Shown: positions 35,098 through 46,655, counted from the stretch's first letter. The stretch is 64,000 nt of DNA from Nelumbo lutea (GCA_022828595.1 JAKGHH010000003.1:57959759-58023758), one strand, 5' to 3'. Translations and numbers: made by a program. Notes: a model not told the origin generated them from the sequence alone.

Positions 35098-35985
35098 ATG
35101 GCCACCCAAACCACTGTCTCCTATACAGAAGAGCAGTCCATTTCTAGACCTTCATTCTTTAATAGAGTTGGTTACATCTATTGGGATGACAAGATGAGAG
35201 TTTATCTCATTTCCCTAGAATGTGATCTTTGGAAGATAATTGTGACTGAACGATATAAACCCATAAAGAAAGTAGCAAACACATATGTAGAGAAAAATTC
35301 ATTAGAATAAATTATGGATGATAAAAATAGGTATCTCCAAATGCTAGGGATATGAAGTGTCCATATTGTGCTTTAGATGGAAATGAGTTCAATAGGATCT
35401 TAGCATGTGAAATAGTCCAAGAAATTTGGAGAACCTTAGAAGTAATCCATGAAGGAACCAATCTAGTAAAGGAGTTCACAATTAGCATGTTAGTGCATGC
35501 TTATGAGTTATTCAAGATGAAACCTCATGAAACCATCACCGGCATGTTTACAAGATCCACAAATATTGTGCATAGACTCAAATCCCCTAGGAAATCCTCT
35601 CGAGGAAGAGAAAATGAGAAAGATTTTAACATCTCTTCCTAAATAATGGGAAATCAAAGTCTCAACCATTCAAGAATCTAAGAATTTGAGTTCCATGCAA
35701 ATGGATGAGCTAATTGGGTTTCTTCTCACCTATAAGATGAGACTAAAAGTGAAAGAAGAAGAAGGCAACAACAATAAGAACATTACCCTCAAAAGTTTTG
35801 CAATTGAAGACAAAGAAATTGAAGATTGCAGTGACAATGACGAGGAAGTTGCTCTACTTTCAAGAAGATTCTAAGAATCTTAAAAACAAGGACAAAATGT
35901 ACACTACAAAGAAGCCTATAGAAACATTTGCTTGCTTTGAATGCAAGGGGAAAGGCACTTCAAACAAGAATGCCCTAATTTGAAG
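35098..35985 (+). pseudogene. SIRE/Maximus-type copia gag, broken
   Basis: The gag lies 50 bp after the primer-binding site and begins MATQTTVSYTEEQSISRPSF. Recognisable blocks are the YWDDKMRVYL motif (copia gag N-terminus), CALDGNEFNRILACE and QEIWRTLEVIHEGTN, MLVHAYELFKMKPHETI, DELIGFLLTYKMRLK and DNDEEVALLSRRF, then a damaged zinc knuckle CFECKGKGTSNK. Three or more frameshifts or stops separate them (near 35311, 35643, 35873). Sequence similarity stops about 36060 and no pol is present. Confidence 0.85.
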
Positions 35986-36060
35986 AAAATTTGGCATTGA
36001 CCATTTGGCTAGATGCATTGTGACACATTTGAGAAAAATGATGATGAAAACCAAACACAA

Positions 36061-36791
36061 ATCGCATGTAGGTTTTTTTTTTTGGGGCAACTTTCATTAT
36101 TCACAAGAAAAAATGAGGTAGGAATTAGCAAAACATGTTGTACCTGCTAAACAACCCTTTTTTATTAGTTAAAGATCCTAAGCTTAAAATTTTTTTACAA
36201 TAATCTATAAATCCTTAATTTAAAAAAGTCTCTAGAAATACTATAAGAGTGTATGCTTTAAAAATCTTTTATTTATATGAACAAGATTTAATTTGTATAT
36301 CAAATTTCTTTTAACTCGCTACACCATAAGACCATCTCTTAGGTTTTGATAGAGAGAATATGTTTTCTATTTCTGTATTCTGCCTTTTCCCTTTTTTTGG
36401 TTTTCAAGGATAGCTTTAGCGTGACAGCTCTGCCGTTGAATATGTGATCCAGTCTATGTTACAACTAGTCAAAGACCCATATGGGGCCTTTCTTTTTCCT
36501 TATTCTAATTTTTGTGACATAAAAGATTACGAAACTAAGTACTAAACATGAACCTGACAATTAGGATCTACATCTCCAAACTGATGGCTTCATTTGGTGG
36601 ACAAGCCAGGGTATTGGGCTCTAATGACATGCATTCTTTAAGGGATTGAAGGGAGAGATTGAATGTTCAAAATAATGCAATAGTTAATCGGTTCATGCAA
36701 CTTTACTCATGGTTCCCTGTACCCAATTATTTCCAAATTAAATTGAAAAGTTTAGGCCAATGATAAATTAGATATTTGGGATGACAATGCA
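36061..36791. other. Intergenic, no gene recognised
   Basis: AT-rich DNA after the truncated gag, with a T/G run near 36070. No RNA gene, domain or clear repeat is seen. Confidence 0.5.
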
Positions 36792-36967
36792 TCAAGTTTT
36801 ATCTAAGCACATTAGCAACACTGGGTTATTGAGAATTTGTTCAAGTTTCATCTAAGCATATTAGAAACACTGGGTTATTGAGAATTTGTTCAAGTTTTAT
36901 CTGAGCACATTGACAACACTACAACCCATGAGTTACTTTAGGAAGGTAATTGAGAATTTGTTCAATG
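36792..36967. repeat. 49-bp tandem repeat, about 3 copies
   Basis: TCAAGTTTTATCTAAGCACA begins at 36792, and related copies begin at 36841 and 36890, exactly 49 bp apart. Each ends TTGAGAATTTGT, which recurs once more near 36952 after a unique insert. The first two copies are about 90 percent identical by eye. Confidence 0.85.
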
Positions 36968-37319
36968 TTTTGTTTCACTACAACTCAAAGAATAGTTTTT
37001 TTTTTCCTCTGCATGATCTTTGTAGCCTTTGTATAAATCTTTTAATTTGTCTACCAAAATGGTTGCACAAAGCTAACCTGTCCCACCAGCAACATCTAGT
37101 CCATTCCATTCCAGGAAATGGACTGAGTTCAAAAACCAACATGGAAAAAGAATTAAGAAAGAAATATAAAAATATGCAAACGAACTAATGGATACACCAC
37201 TATAAATTAAGGACTTATGATGCATATCCAGGTCTTCATAAAGGATCTAAACTATCTTTCCACAATCTATGTAATCCAACACTCATTAAATCATTCATCA
37301 TATCATAGTTTGGAGCAAC
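36968..37319. other. Short spacer before the gypsy element
   Basis: No gene recognised. Composition changes from AT-rich to GC-rich at about 37320-37350, which I take as the approximate left edge of the truncated gypsy element. Confidence 0.4.
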
Positions 37320-37429
37320 TCATTGTGGTCCGTGTAGGACCGTCGGTACAGCCATTTGTTTATTATGACGTATTTGGCTGCCTGGTGCTGCACCTCCTGG
37401 CTGCATTGCGGTCCGTAGGGAGGGTTCCA

Positions 37430-39148
37430 TCTAGCAAGAAGCTCGCGAGTGGGTCGATTCAGCTCGGCTCTGCTTCAAGGATGGGAGCGACCTCCTCTGC
37501 CCCACTGAGAATGCTAGGCCGAGGTAAGTCCTCTGAGACCTCGCCTGTCTGGCCTGTGCAGCGCAAGCACTCGCCTTGGCAGCACGAAAAGCCTCTTCGG
37601 CAGCTCGCGCCTGCCTCGAGCTCCTTTCCACCTAGGCCACCAAGGCATGGATAGAAGAATTCACCTACCAAAAGGAAGGAATGACAGCAAGAGAGATAAA
37701 AGCATAGAGCCCGACAAGAAATCTGACTTACCACCATGGCATGAGTGGCAGCACGACAAGCCACCTGGTTCAAAGGAAGATCAGTCCATGCCACGACCTC
37801 CTTGGAGTAAATGGCCTCCCTACTCTTCTGAAGAGAGTGGTTCGGCGACAACATGCTCCTGAACTCCCCTTGGGCTCCCAAGCCTGAGGGCCCAGCTCGC
37901 GTATAAGCAGACCCAGAGTAAGCAGGAGCCCCTGTGTAAGTAGCCTCGGCATAAGGGGCCCCTACTGCTTCTTGCATTGGAGGGGCCATCTCGGGCTCCC
38001 TGGGCGGATCCTCTGATGGGTAGTCTGGTACCTCAGGCTCCACATCTCGGGGTAGCTCAGCACGAGTTCATTTGGCGACTCGCTTCCTCCTCTTCATGCT
38101 GTGAAACAGGTGCCCACCACGAGTCCTCTCTGAGTCCATCACACCTGCAAAAAGAGCTCGGCATTAGAAAAAATGAAAGAACGGAGTAAAACAAAAAACC
38201 TCTCAGTAAGGAACCTACCCGAACTTAGATTGGCTGCAATGAGCATGGCCTCTGTCAGATAATGATGGCATTTTAGCCCAAGCCGTGCCCATTGTCGGAG
38301 GCCCTTCGTTGTCTCCTTATCAAGCGTAACACCGGCGTCAGGGGCAGCCATCCCCCACCCGGTTTGGAACGGCCACCCCAATTCACTTCGCACCCCGAAG
38401 TAGTCCCGTTTCCACACCAGGACCTTGTTGGGAAGTTCGTGTAAAAGCTTAAAACCCAGGCGAGGAAACAAGTAATACGCCCGCCTACGCCCGGGAAGGG
38501 GACCCGCTTGCTTCTTAAGCATTAAAATGGAGGAGAAGATCTCCAAGTCTAAAGGCAAGACTAGTTCGGAAAATAGGGAGATTGTCCCCACCAAGTTACT
38601 GGAGTGGTTCATTACCTCGACAATGATGGGGTAGAAAGGAAGACGCAACCCAGCAGTGAGCTGCTCCCGGAATATCACGATCTCATCAGGACCGTGTTGC
38701 CAAGGGAAACTGCCCGAAGGTATGAAGTAGGTGTACTCCCTAGGCAAGTCGAACTGGGTGATAAGGGAATGAAGCCCCTCAAGCGTCATGGTCGAAGGCC
38801 CAAACTTGTCCGACCTCGACGAGAGGAGGATGCCAAACTACCCGAGGCGACTCGGCCTACGGATTTGAACTCTTCCTCGAGTTCTACCTTAGGTTCACTA
38901 GGACTGTCGGGGGATGCAGTTCGGTTCGTAGAACTTACATCCGATTCCCTTGAAGAACTGTCTGAGCTATCCAAGCTAGACACTGGAAGGAGAATAAGGA
39001 TTATAGGAAGGTACTCACCCGGAAAAAAAAGCAAACGGACTACGGGAACGTGAACGCGAGCTAGAAACTGGGATGCGAGCTCAAGAAGCAAAACGCAGGA
39101 TAGTGACAGCGACTTGGGTCTCCCACTATTTATACTCACAGTAATCAA
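37430..39148 (-). pseudogene. Antisense extra ORF (PF04195-like), three exons, lightly broken
   Basis: On the minus strand, an acidic, Ser-rich N-part (SSLDSSDSSSRESDVSS, 38786-39148) is followed after a one-base frame slip by the conserved domain: LPREYTYFIPSGSFP, EQLTAGLRLPFYPIIVEV and LGFKLLHELPNKVLVWKRDYF (38139-38789). An intron is indicated by G|GTAGGT at 38218 and TTTTTGCAG at about 38147. Exon 2 continues VMDSERTRGGHLFHSMKRRK; it has one TGA where Arg is likely, then a Pro-rich part. Donor GTG|GTAAGT at 37731 joins in phase to acceptor GGCCTAG near 37632, opening an Ala/Arg/Gln-rich probable coiled coil (VERSSRQARAAEEAFRAAK). The function of this protein family is unknown. One stop and one frameshift are the only visible defects. 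Confidence 0.72.
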
Positions 39149-39606
39149 GAATCAATGGCTCATATCAAAAGATAATCCAATGGTCCGCAGTCGCGCTGAC
39201 TGCATGTCTCCAGAGACCGAGATGTGACTGGCCACACATCTCCTGAGACCAAGACGTGATTGGCCACACGTATTTCTAAAATTGAAAGCGCCAGTGCACG
39301 TCTCCTCGCATTAAAGGCGACAGCGGCATGCTTTTTCAAATTTGAAAAGATGCCCGCTGTCACGTCTCCTAGTGACGTGCTTTTTGAATTTTGAAATAAA
39401 CGCGCGTTGTCACGTTCGTCAGCATTCATAGACAGATTGGCACGTTTCCCATCTTTTTGACGCTCGAGAAACCCAGAAAAATCCTGACGAATGTGCACTT
39501 CGCGCCATCAGTCAAAACAGTTCAAAGTACGGGACAAATCCACCCGCCACCTCACAAAACTCCCCGCACCAGGGCAAGTCCCTTAGCACGAGGAGTGGGG
39601 GGAAAT

Positions 39607-40384
39607 TGATGAAGGAAGATTTGGTCCGACCTCATAATCACTCAACATGTGGCAAAGGCAACAGCTCGGCAACAGCGCGCCCAAGGCGTGAGCTCCAAAA
39701 GGAGGAACCAGCGGCTCAAACTCCCTACTAGGAGCCTGAACTCCCCGCAAGGATCCCGAGCTCTCCCTTAGGCCCCGAGCCTTACAAACACAAAGGGCAA
39801 CAACCCGAACTGGCCTGCTCCATGGCAGTTCGAGACACTCCTCTATCCGAACTCAAGACTTCACCTCACTCACCACTCCAGCACTTCACCTCCAGGACGC
39901 CGAACTAGACAACCGTACCATGCCTGACACCGAGGAGGTCCGTTTCCAAGGGCGGCGCACCTGACTGACTTGAGATCTGACGCTTGACAGCCGCACTTCA
40001 ACGGCCACCTGCCACCACCACCTGCCACCGCCATCTCCAGTTGTAGAGACGGCTCCGACAAAGAGAGCAGTGGTAGTTCTGCTCCAGTAGAGGTGATGAC
40101 ACCCGAACTGGCAAGAGCGCAGGGATAATCACCCAACCTGACAGAAGCTCAGGAGTGAGTGCGCGAGGTGGTGATAAAAGGCTCCCTACGCCCCAAGAAC
40201 AAGGTATGTGAACTTTGTGCCATCTGGTTTTATCTTGCCTTTGAGAGAATACTAACTTGAGCTTCAGAGCAATCTCACCGGGTTCCCCCTGGAGATTCCT
40301 CATCTTCTCCGTTTCAGGCTCCCTGTAGCTCCAATCAGAGGCAAGGTCGTTGACAGCTAGGACCGGCCGGATTGCGCACCATCA
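39607..40384 (+). repeat. 3' LTR of the Tat-lineage gypsy element (778 bp)
   Basis: The LTR begins TGATG directly after the polypurine tract and ends CATCA, a perfect 5-bp terminal inversion. Its last third contains ACTTGAGCTTCAGAGCAATC and a CCGGGTTCCCCCTGGAG block, common in U5 of Tat and Athila-type LTRs. The 5' partner is not in the window, so LTR-LTR dating is impossible here. Confidence 0.72.
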
Positions 40385-41766
40385 ACTACTGAAAACATTA
40401 CCAACCAATTTACTCTTTTCTTCTTCCTTTACCTCCTTGACAGAGAAACTGATGCATTTTTATAAAGCTAGACAGTCTAGCCCCTACCAAATAAGATGCA
40501 TTTTTTAATACCAGTCCATTGCATTAGAAAATTTCCTTTCTATCTTCATATGATTTTAATGTTTGGATCTAGTGTATGAAGGTGAAGTATTAAGGAGGGG
40601 GAGGTTTAGAGTGGGTTGGCTGCTGATGTAAACATCTTGTTCCAGTTGCTGCCAATTTGGCTAGGAGAGGCATGGATAGAGCCAATTCTTGTTGTTTGTT
40701 GGAACATTGCACAGATATGTCCCAACAAATTAAGGTCCCAACACAGATATGTCCCAAGATATCTATATCTCGAAGATTTTAGGATTGAAGGACCTGAAGT
40801 AAGGGTCCACTGGAATCCAGGTAACTATTAGCACCTTCACTTGAATACTGAAAATATAATAGTAGCCATGATAGCAATAACCGAAAAACTCAAATTCTAT
40901 GATACTTGAATTTGATAGCTTGGTAATGAACCAAACTAGGCCCAAGACAAAATATGCAGTTGTCTTGCTTCTCAGGCCAATCTAGAAGCAAGACAAAGAT
41001 TAAACTGAACTCCCCATTTGCCACTGGTTTTATCTTTGTAGAAACTCCCTACTACTGAAGCTAGTTGTGGTAGATCCAATTTTTTAATAGGGTTATTCTT
41101 AGGGGACCTACTTTGCTGTCTGTGACCGTGTCTTTTTTAACAGGGTTATTCTTAGGGTACAGGCTGAGATCCTACTGATATGGGTCTATCCATATTGCAT
41201 ACATCATATAATTTACAAGTAAAGAATCAACAACAAATTGAAAAATAACTCTACTTCTAGAGGATAGAGGTTGATCATATATGGTTAGACTTCTACATAA
41301 GCATTGATTTGTCAGATGTAGTGGATAATTGTTGCATGACTCAATTTTCCCCTCACATTAAAGATTAGATAGAACTAGGGTGAAACCAACCTTAACCTAT
41401 ATAAAGCCAATCTGCACAGGCCCACACCAATTCTAAGGTTTATATCTGATCGGCTTTAGCCAACTCAGTTGGCTACTCTTGGAGTGGCTAATAAGCTTCA
41501 ACTTGAAATTGCAGTTCATAATTGTTTTGAACTTTATCTGACAATTCTTAATATAAATCACAAATTTGGTAGGGTCTAACGAATCCAACAAGGGGGATAC
41601 CTCATGATGTAGGATTTACAGCTTGAATGTGCAAAGTTTACAGCTCTAAATAGTTCTTTCATTGTAATAACACTCTAAACATTGCTTTTTCCTTTTATAA
41701 TGACCCATTCCTTTCATAAATAAATTGGATAATTCTCATGGGCTCTTTTGACTTGTCAGTCAAGCA
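40385..41766. other. Spacer, possibly including the left end of the Harbinger element
   Basis: No gene recognised. A short direct repeat AGGGTTATTCTTAGGG occurs near 41088 and 41142. I found no TIR matching the PIF/Harbinger ORFs that follow. Confidence 0.4.
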
Positions 41767-43078
41767 TGGAGGTAACACATGACACTATGGCCAAGCGTAA
41801 GCGGATCAGTGCGACCATTAGTTCCATTATGACATATCTTGCAGTGGTTGTCATCGTCAAACAGTATACTGAATCTATGAGTCGAAAGGTGTGAGAGGTT
41901 AGAAGCCTAGGGAAGGGAGTGTTTCTTATCATTGTATTTAGTAGTGAGTCATCTTGTTTATCTCAGATTAGGATGAGAAAGCCATGTTTTGATTCCCTCT
42001 GTCATTTACTTGTTACCCATAGTGGACTTTGGCCAACCATTAACATGTTTGTCGAAGAGCAAGTTGCAATGTTTTTGCACACTATAGGGCATAATGAAAG
42101 GAATAGTGTCATATATGTTATCTTCGGGTGTTCACAAGAGACCGTAAGTCGGTATTTCCACAAAGTCCTACGTGTTGTACTTAGGTTGTACCTTTTGTTG
42201 GTTATACAACCTACTAGAGAACAAGTACCACTAGAGATTAGGAATGACTCCCGGTTTATGCCATATTTTAAGGTATGTAACATATTACTACACTTTTTAC
42301 CTTAACACCTCCCTAGATCATGAAATTAACATAATTTAGTTAAATGTAGGACTATACAGGTGTAATTGATGGGACCCATATCCCATGCAAAGTGCCTGTT
42401 GAGGAGCAAGGCAAGTTTTGTGGTAGGAAGGGGAAAGTAATACAAAATGTAATTGATGCAATGACATTCGATTTAAAATTCACTTATGTATTGGTTGGGT
42501 GGGAGGGTTCGGCCACTAATGCCATAGTCCTATATGATTCCTTGTGAAGGGAATGCAAACTCCACGTCCCAGAATGTAACTTAAATTGATACTTCATCCT
42601 TTCTAATACTCGAACAATGGACTCCATTGTCTTAACTAATTGCTTATTGCCAATGATCACTCAACGAAATATAGGAAAATACTACTTAGTAGATGTCGGA
42701 TACAGAAACATGCCAGGCTACCTAACACCTTATTGAGGCACCAGATACCACCTCAATGAGATACGAGGGCAATTGCCAAAGTCTCCTCGGGAGATTTTCA
42801 ACTACATACATTCATTGTTGAGAAATGCAGTGGAATGTGCTTTCAGTGTTTTGAAGAAGCGTTGGGAAATTCTTGATGCAACACAACATTTTGACTTTGA
42901 CACGCAAGTCAAGATTGTGATAGCTTGTTGTGTGCTTCACAACCATATCATGGAAGTTGATCCACATGACTAGTACACCTAAGAAGGGATCCGTGAGGTA
43001 GACAGGCAAAATACATCCGATGGGGATGAATTTGTGGAAGAAAGCGCCAATGTAGATTCTCTTGCACCAAGGCTATAA
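41767..43078 (+). pseudogene. PIF/Harbinger DDE transposase (ALP1-like), broken
   Basis: This is a Harbinger-type nuclease, which cuts and joins element ends. ATG 41767 opens a short N-part. The helix-turn-helix region reads RPCFDSLCHLLVTHSGLWPT-like text, then VEEQVAMFLHTIGHNERN and ETVSRYFHKVLRVVL. Donor AAG|GTATGT (42272/42273) and acceptor ATGTAG (ending 42349) join in phase. The first catalytic Asp follows (VIDGTHIPCKVP), then GRKGKVIQNVIDAM and FTYVLVGWEGSA. The second Asp region, normally SAHDSRVL, reads SATNAIVL, so the Asp is lost. YYLVDAGYRNMPGYLTPY, a TGA, GTRYHLNE, and the third acidic region LRNAVECAFSVLKKRWEIL are next. Two TGA stops sit at probable Arg CGA codons. It is inactive. 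Confidence 0.87.
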
Positions 43079-43463
43079 AGAAATGAACTAGCAAGGTCGT
43101 TCACATTTAGGGACCAGATTGGGTCATACATGTTTCAAGACTGAAGGAAATTGCAAAGATGATTAGGAGTTGTAGTATTTGGATTAATTGCACATCATCA
43201 TTGTTAGAACCAATTTGTGTCAATTGCAGTTCTTATAATGTTTAAAACATCCAATTTATTTTTTTTATTAGATATCCATGACTTACTTGTTAGATAGTTT
43301 AATATATCAGCAATATTATTTAAACACCATATTTTTGTGTTACACATGCTTACTTTTATGTTGTTGATTACTAGAGGTATTTTCAATATTTCTTTATGAT
43401 AATGTATGTACATGTTTATGCGTTATTTATTTGCTGCATGAAATAGAATACTTTTTGCCAGGG

Positions 43464-44308
43464 ATGGTCTTTAGTAGAGATACAATAGGAACATCTATCA
43501 GTAATAGGAAAGATGGCAATAAGGGAAATGATGTGTTGTATGTCTCTCAAACTATGTCCAGCAAGGGTGATCAAAGTTGACAAGTAAGATGGAATGATGC
43601 CATGGACAAGGCATTAATTGAGCTACTTGCTGACCAACTAGCATTGGGCAATAAGATTGGTAAGGGGTTTCGGACATCTACATACACATCAATATGCAAG
43701 GAGATGACTTCCCGCTTCAATATTGATATGAGAACACCCCATATTAAGAGTAGAACGAGAACATTAAAACCCATATACATGGAAGCCAAGAAGTTGCTTG
43801 AGACTAGTGGCTTTGGCTGGAATGAATCCAAGAATCAAATCATAGTTGACCCAGTTGTTTGGGATGATTGCATCAAGGTAAATGTGGCATATTTGGTTTT
43901 TTAATTAATGTTTAAAAATTAGCAACTAGTAATGATGCCATCTACAATGCAAGCCAATCCACTTGCACTGTGTGTTAAAGGTAGGGTGATGGAGATGTTT
44001 GAGGAAATACAAATAGTTTTGGTAAATGATCAGTCTATGGGTGACAAGGTTATGGCAGGGTTTGAGTCCATGACTGAGTGTAATGCTGATGTTGATGGTG
44101 CTGAAGAGGATGACCCTAAGTTCAGTGATGATGCAACAACCCCACTGACTGTTAATGAATTCATCTATGAAGATGGCATTCAATCAGTCTCCAAAAACAA
44201 TCGGAGGGCAGGTTTCTCAAGCTCAAAAAAAAAAAGAGTGCATGGATCAAAACCGAAGCCCAACCAGGACTTTAGTTATGCAATTGACAGAATGAATATT
44301 ACAATGTA
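43464..44308 (+). pseudogene. Harbinger-associated Myb/SANT-like protein
   Basis: PIF/Harbinger elements encode a second, Myb/SANT-like DNA-binding protein that helps the transposase reach DNA and the nucleus. Here ATG 43464 opens MVFSRDTIGTSISNRKDG, and after a TGA near 43578 the SANT-like domain reads RWNDAMDKALIELLADQ, YTSICKEMTSRFNIDM, IKSRTRTLKPIYMEAKKLL and SGFGWNESKNQIIVDPVVWDD, with conserved tryptophans in place. A donor AAG|GTAAAT follows at 43878. The second part (43932-44308) is acidic then basic (SKKKRVHGSKPKP). A further conserved-looking C-tail continues past a stop (44310-44540; FLNHLWKEVMDLEGYDIQVW). The single early stop is its main defect. Confidence 0.85.
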
Positions 44309-44758
44309 AACAATTGCACCTACACTTACGGTGGAGACTAAGATGGATTTCTTAAACCATTTATGGAAGGAAGTTATGGACTTGGAAGGGTATGACATCC
44401 AAGTCTGGAACACTGTCTTTGGGTACTTGAGTGAACATGAGAAGGAAGCAAAGATTTTCCTTGCGAGGGACAAGCCATTTAGGGCTCAGATGGTCCTATC
44501 CATCATATCTAAGATGATTGATTTTGGTGGAATGCAGTAGTACCTCTTCTCTTATTATGAAGTTTAGACAATGGAACTTTAACACTTCTACCATTTTTTG
44601 TTATAACTTAGGTTGATGCACTTGCTGATAAAACATATTAACTAGTTGGTGGCAACTATAGTAGCTTTTAACACTCTTTTTAGTACTTACTTATACACTG
44701 ATACTTTTGACTTATTGATAGAATGGAACTTTCTTGTTATATTTCTTTGTTTGTAGTA

Positions 44759-45114
44759 TGTCAGAATCTATCTGTTGCTTTGCCATGTACTCACATAAAG
44801 CTTGTCAAAATGATGAGGTGTGTAGGAAGAAAAAATCCTATGTTGTGTTCAAAGGGAGAAAGCCAGGTGTGTATGACTCATGGCCCTAGTGTCAAAAGCA
44901 AGTTGCTAGGTTCAAAGGGAATTCTTATTATTCATATAATAGTCGGGAAGAAGCTGAAGATGTATACTATAAGTATTGTGAAGTACAACTGGATACAACA
45001 TATTCCTCTAAGAAGTTGGTTGCAGAGCCATCCACATCAACAATTAGGCCATATCTGATAGGAGGCATTATTGGATTCTTCACTAGGATTGTGGCATGGG
45101 GGTTGTTTAATTAG
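44759..45114 (+). pseudogene. RNase H1 N-terminal (hybrid-binding, viroplasmin-type) domain protein, one stop
   Basis: ATG 44759 opens MSESICCFAMYSHKACQND, then the diagnostic motif KSYVVFKGRKPGVYDSWP, a TAG stop, CQKQVARFKGNSYYSYNS and REEAEDVYYKY. This is the small N-terminal RNase H1 / viroplasmin-type domain (PF01693), which binds RNA-DNA hybrids in RNase H1 and is also found in caulimovirus inclusion proteins and in many plant proteins. A tail ending RIVAWGLFN follows. There is no RNase H catalytic domain. It lies 450 bp after the Myb/SANT ORF on the same strand, so it may belong to the same element or be an independent decayed gene. Confidence 0.75.
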
Positions 45115-45293
45115 CCAAATCATTTGGAAGGTATATATATATGAGAAGAGAGAGAGGGAGAGGGAGAGGGAGAGAGAGAAAGAGAGAGGGAGGGAGGAAG
45201 AGAGAGATTGATAAATAGATAGATAGAGAGAGATAGGGAGATGTGTGAGGGAAAGAGAGAGATATGGATGGTTCAAATGCAACTGAACTAAAC

Positions 45294-45358
<65 letters not shown>
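45115..45358. repeat. Compound microsatellite: (TA)n, GA-rich, then (GT)29
   Basis: A short TATATATATA at 45132-45141 is followed by GAGAG/GGGAGA repeats to about 45270, then an uninterrupted (GT)29 at 45299-45356. Open frames through these tracts on both strands are repeat artefacts. Confidence 0.95.
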
Positions 45359-45359
<1 letters not shown>

Positions 45360-46448
45360 TTGTCTTCTGTTATGGTCATGGGTTTGTTTTCATGTATTTC
45401 TTTTTATCATATTATCATTAGCAAGTCACTTATATTGAGCAGGAACCACATGTTGGATCACTTATCATTATCATTGTCAGATATGATTTTATCATCTATT
45501 ATGGATTGCTTATAGTAGGAACCACATTTCATCATTTGTTTTCATGTAGCTATCATTTGTGTTCATTATCATATCAAATAAACCGATCTCATCACTATAT
45601 ATTTATCAATTGTTAGTAGGTCACTTATATTTATCAGGCCTCATTGTTTGAAGGATGACATGACATTCAATGATTTGTGAGTGGATAGATTAGTAATTGT
45701 GAATGCAAATTATTATCAGGTATCATTGTTTGAAGGATGACGGTACCTTCAATGAAATATGAATGGATTGAGTAGGAAATGTGGATGGATTGTTTAGGGT
45801 GTGTTAGAATATCTCATGTTTGAATGAAGTGTGAATGAATTGAATAGGAATGGGAAGGAGATCCAACAAATGAGCAGATATAGAGTGATATAGTTATCAT
45901 TTTCATATTTGTTATCAGATGAGCAAATATATGGACTGATATTCAACAAAATATGGGCCTGCCCATATAGTCTACATCATCTTAATCTGAGGGAGATCCA
46001 ACCCATCACCTTAATTTGCCCACAGATGTAGTCGATGCAGAATTGGATAATGGATCGGAAAACAAGTCTATGTATGAGCATGGATTCAAAGAAAATCGAT
46101 GATGGTGTGGAACTTCTAACTGTCTAATCAAGCTCTTGTGTAGGATTGCAATAGAATTAAGAAAATGCCTCTCTCCTGCATGAAAATTGTAAGGATCTCT
46201 TCACACTAATTTAAGCCAATTTCTGCCAGAAAAACCTCTTGTATATGAAAGACCAGTATGGATTAGCTACCACTAGCTGAATTGTGGACTTAAGACTGTA
46301 ACCATTTTGGCAAGCTCGACCAATTGGCCTCAAACAATATTAAGCCGAGCTCACATGCACATTTTCTATCACTATAGTTGTAACAATGGATGGTTCAAAT
46401 TTCTTGCATTGAACTGGTGGTTATTATTGGAAAAAGCACACTAGGTAG
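45359..46448. repeat. Spacer with about 81-bp direct duplication
   Basis: ATTATCAGG.(C/A)TCATTGTTTGAAGGATGAC recurs near 45632 and 45713. Variants of GAATGGATTGA.TAGGAAATG recur several times to 45860. Nothing else is recognised up to the next MITE. Confidence 0.55.
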
Positions 46449-46655
46449 TTAGAGCATTTATGTTTGCTCTCATAGTTTGCATCGATTTCAAACAAACGAC
46501 AACAAATTTGTGCCCTGATTTATATAAATTCCAAACAAATGAGAAGAGTGCAAAACCATACTAACTCTTGAACCGACTTTGCACTCATGAACCGGGATGA
46601 GTCAAAAAATGCATGGTACATATTTGCATTTGCATTGGAAACAAATGCAGCCTAA
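46449..46655. mobile_element. Tourist-like MITE, about 205 bp
   Basis: The right end, inverted, reads TTAGGCTGCATTTGTTTCC, a familiar PIF/Harbinger-type plant MITE end. The left end TTAGAGCATTTATGTTTGC is similar with gaps. The TSD-sized trinucleotides TTA and TAA are palindromic to each other, not strictly direct. Repeated TTTGCA and ACAAAT motifs fill the middle. Confidence 0.5.

Larger units (their letters stand above)
37320..40384 (+). mobile_element. 3' portion of a Tat-lineage Ty3/gypsy element with antisense ORF
   Basis: GC-rich DNA, unlike both neighbours, contains an antisense spliced ORF with a PF04195-like (putative gypsy-type transposon) domain, a polypurine tract GAGGAGTGGGGGGAAA at 39590-39605, and an LTR at 39607-40384. 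Tat-lineage elements such as Grande and Ogre relatives are known to carry an additional ORF between pol and the 3' LTR, in antisense in Grande. No gag, protease or RT is present here, and the 5' LTR is absent, so the element is truncated or a solo 3' part. Confidence 0.7.

Noticed and set aside
38986..39020. GTGAGT...TTCCAG in the antisense gypsy ORF as an intron
   Set aside because: It would be only about 35 nt, too short for plant splicing, and the frame is open through it.
44759..45114. Integrated caulimovirus inclusion-body gene
   Set aside because: Only the small RNase H1-N/viroplasmin-type domain is present, without other caulimovirus genes nearby; such domains are common in ordinary plant proteins.
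45037..45515. Open frames of 80-90 codons on both strands
   Set aside because: They read through GA-rich and (GT)29 microsatellites and encode only Ser/Leu or Val/Cys and Thr/His repeats.
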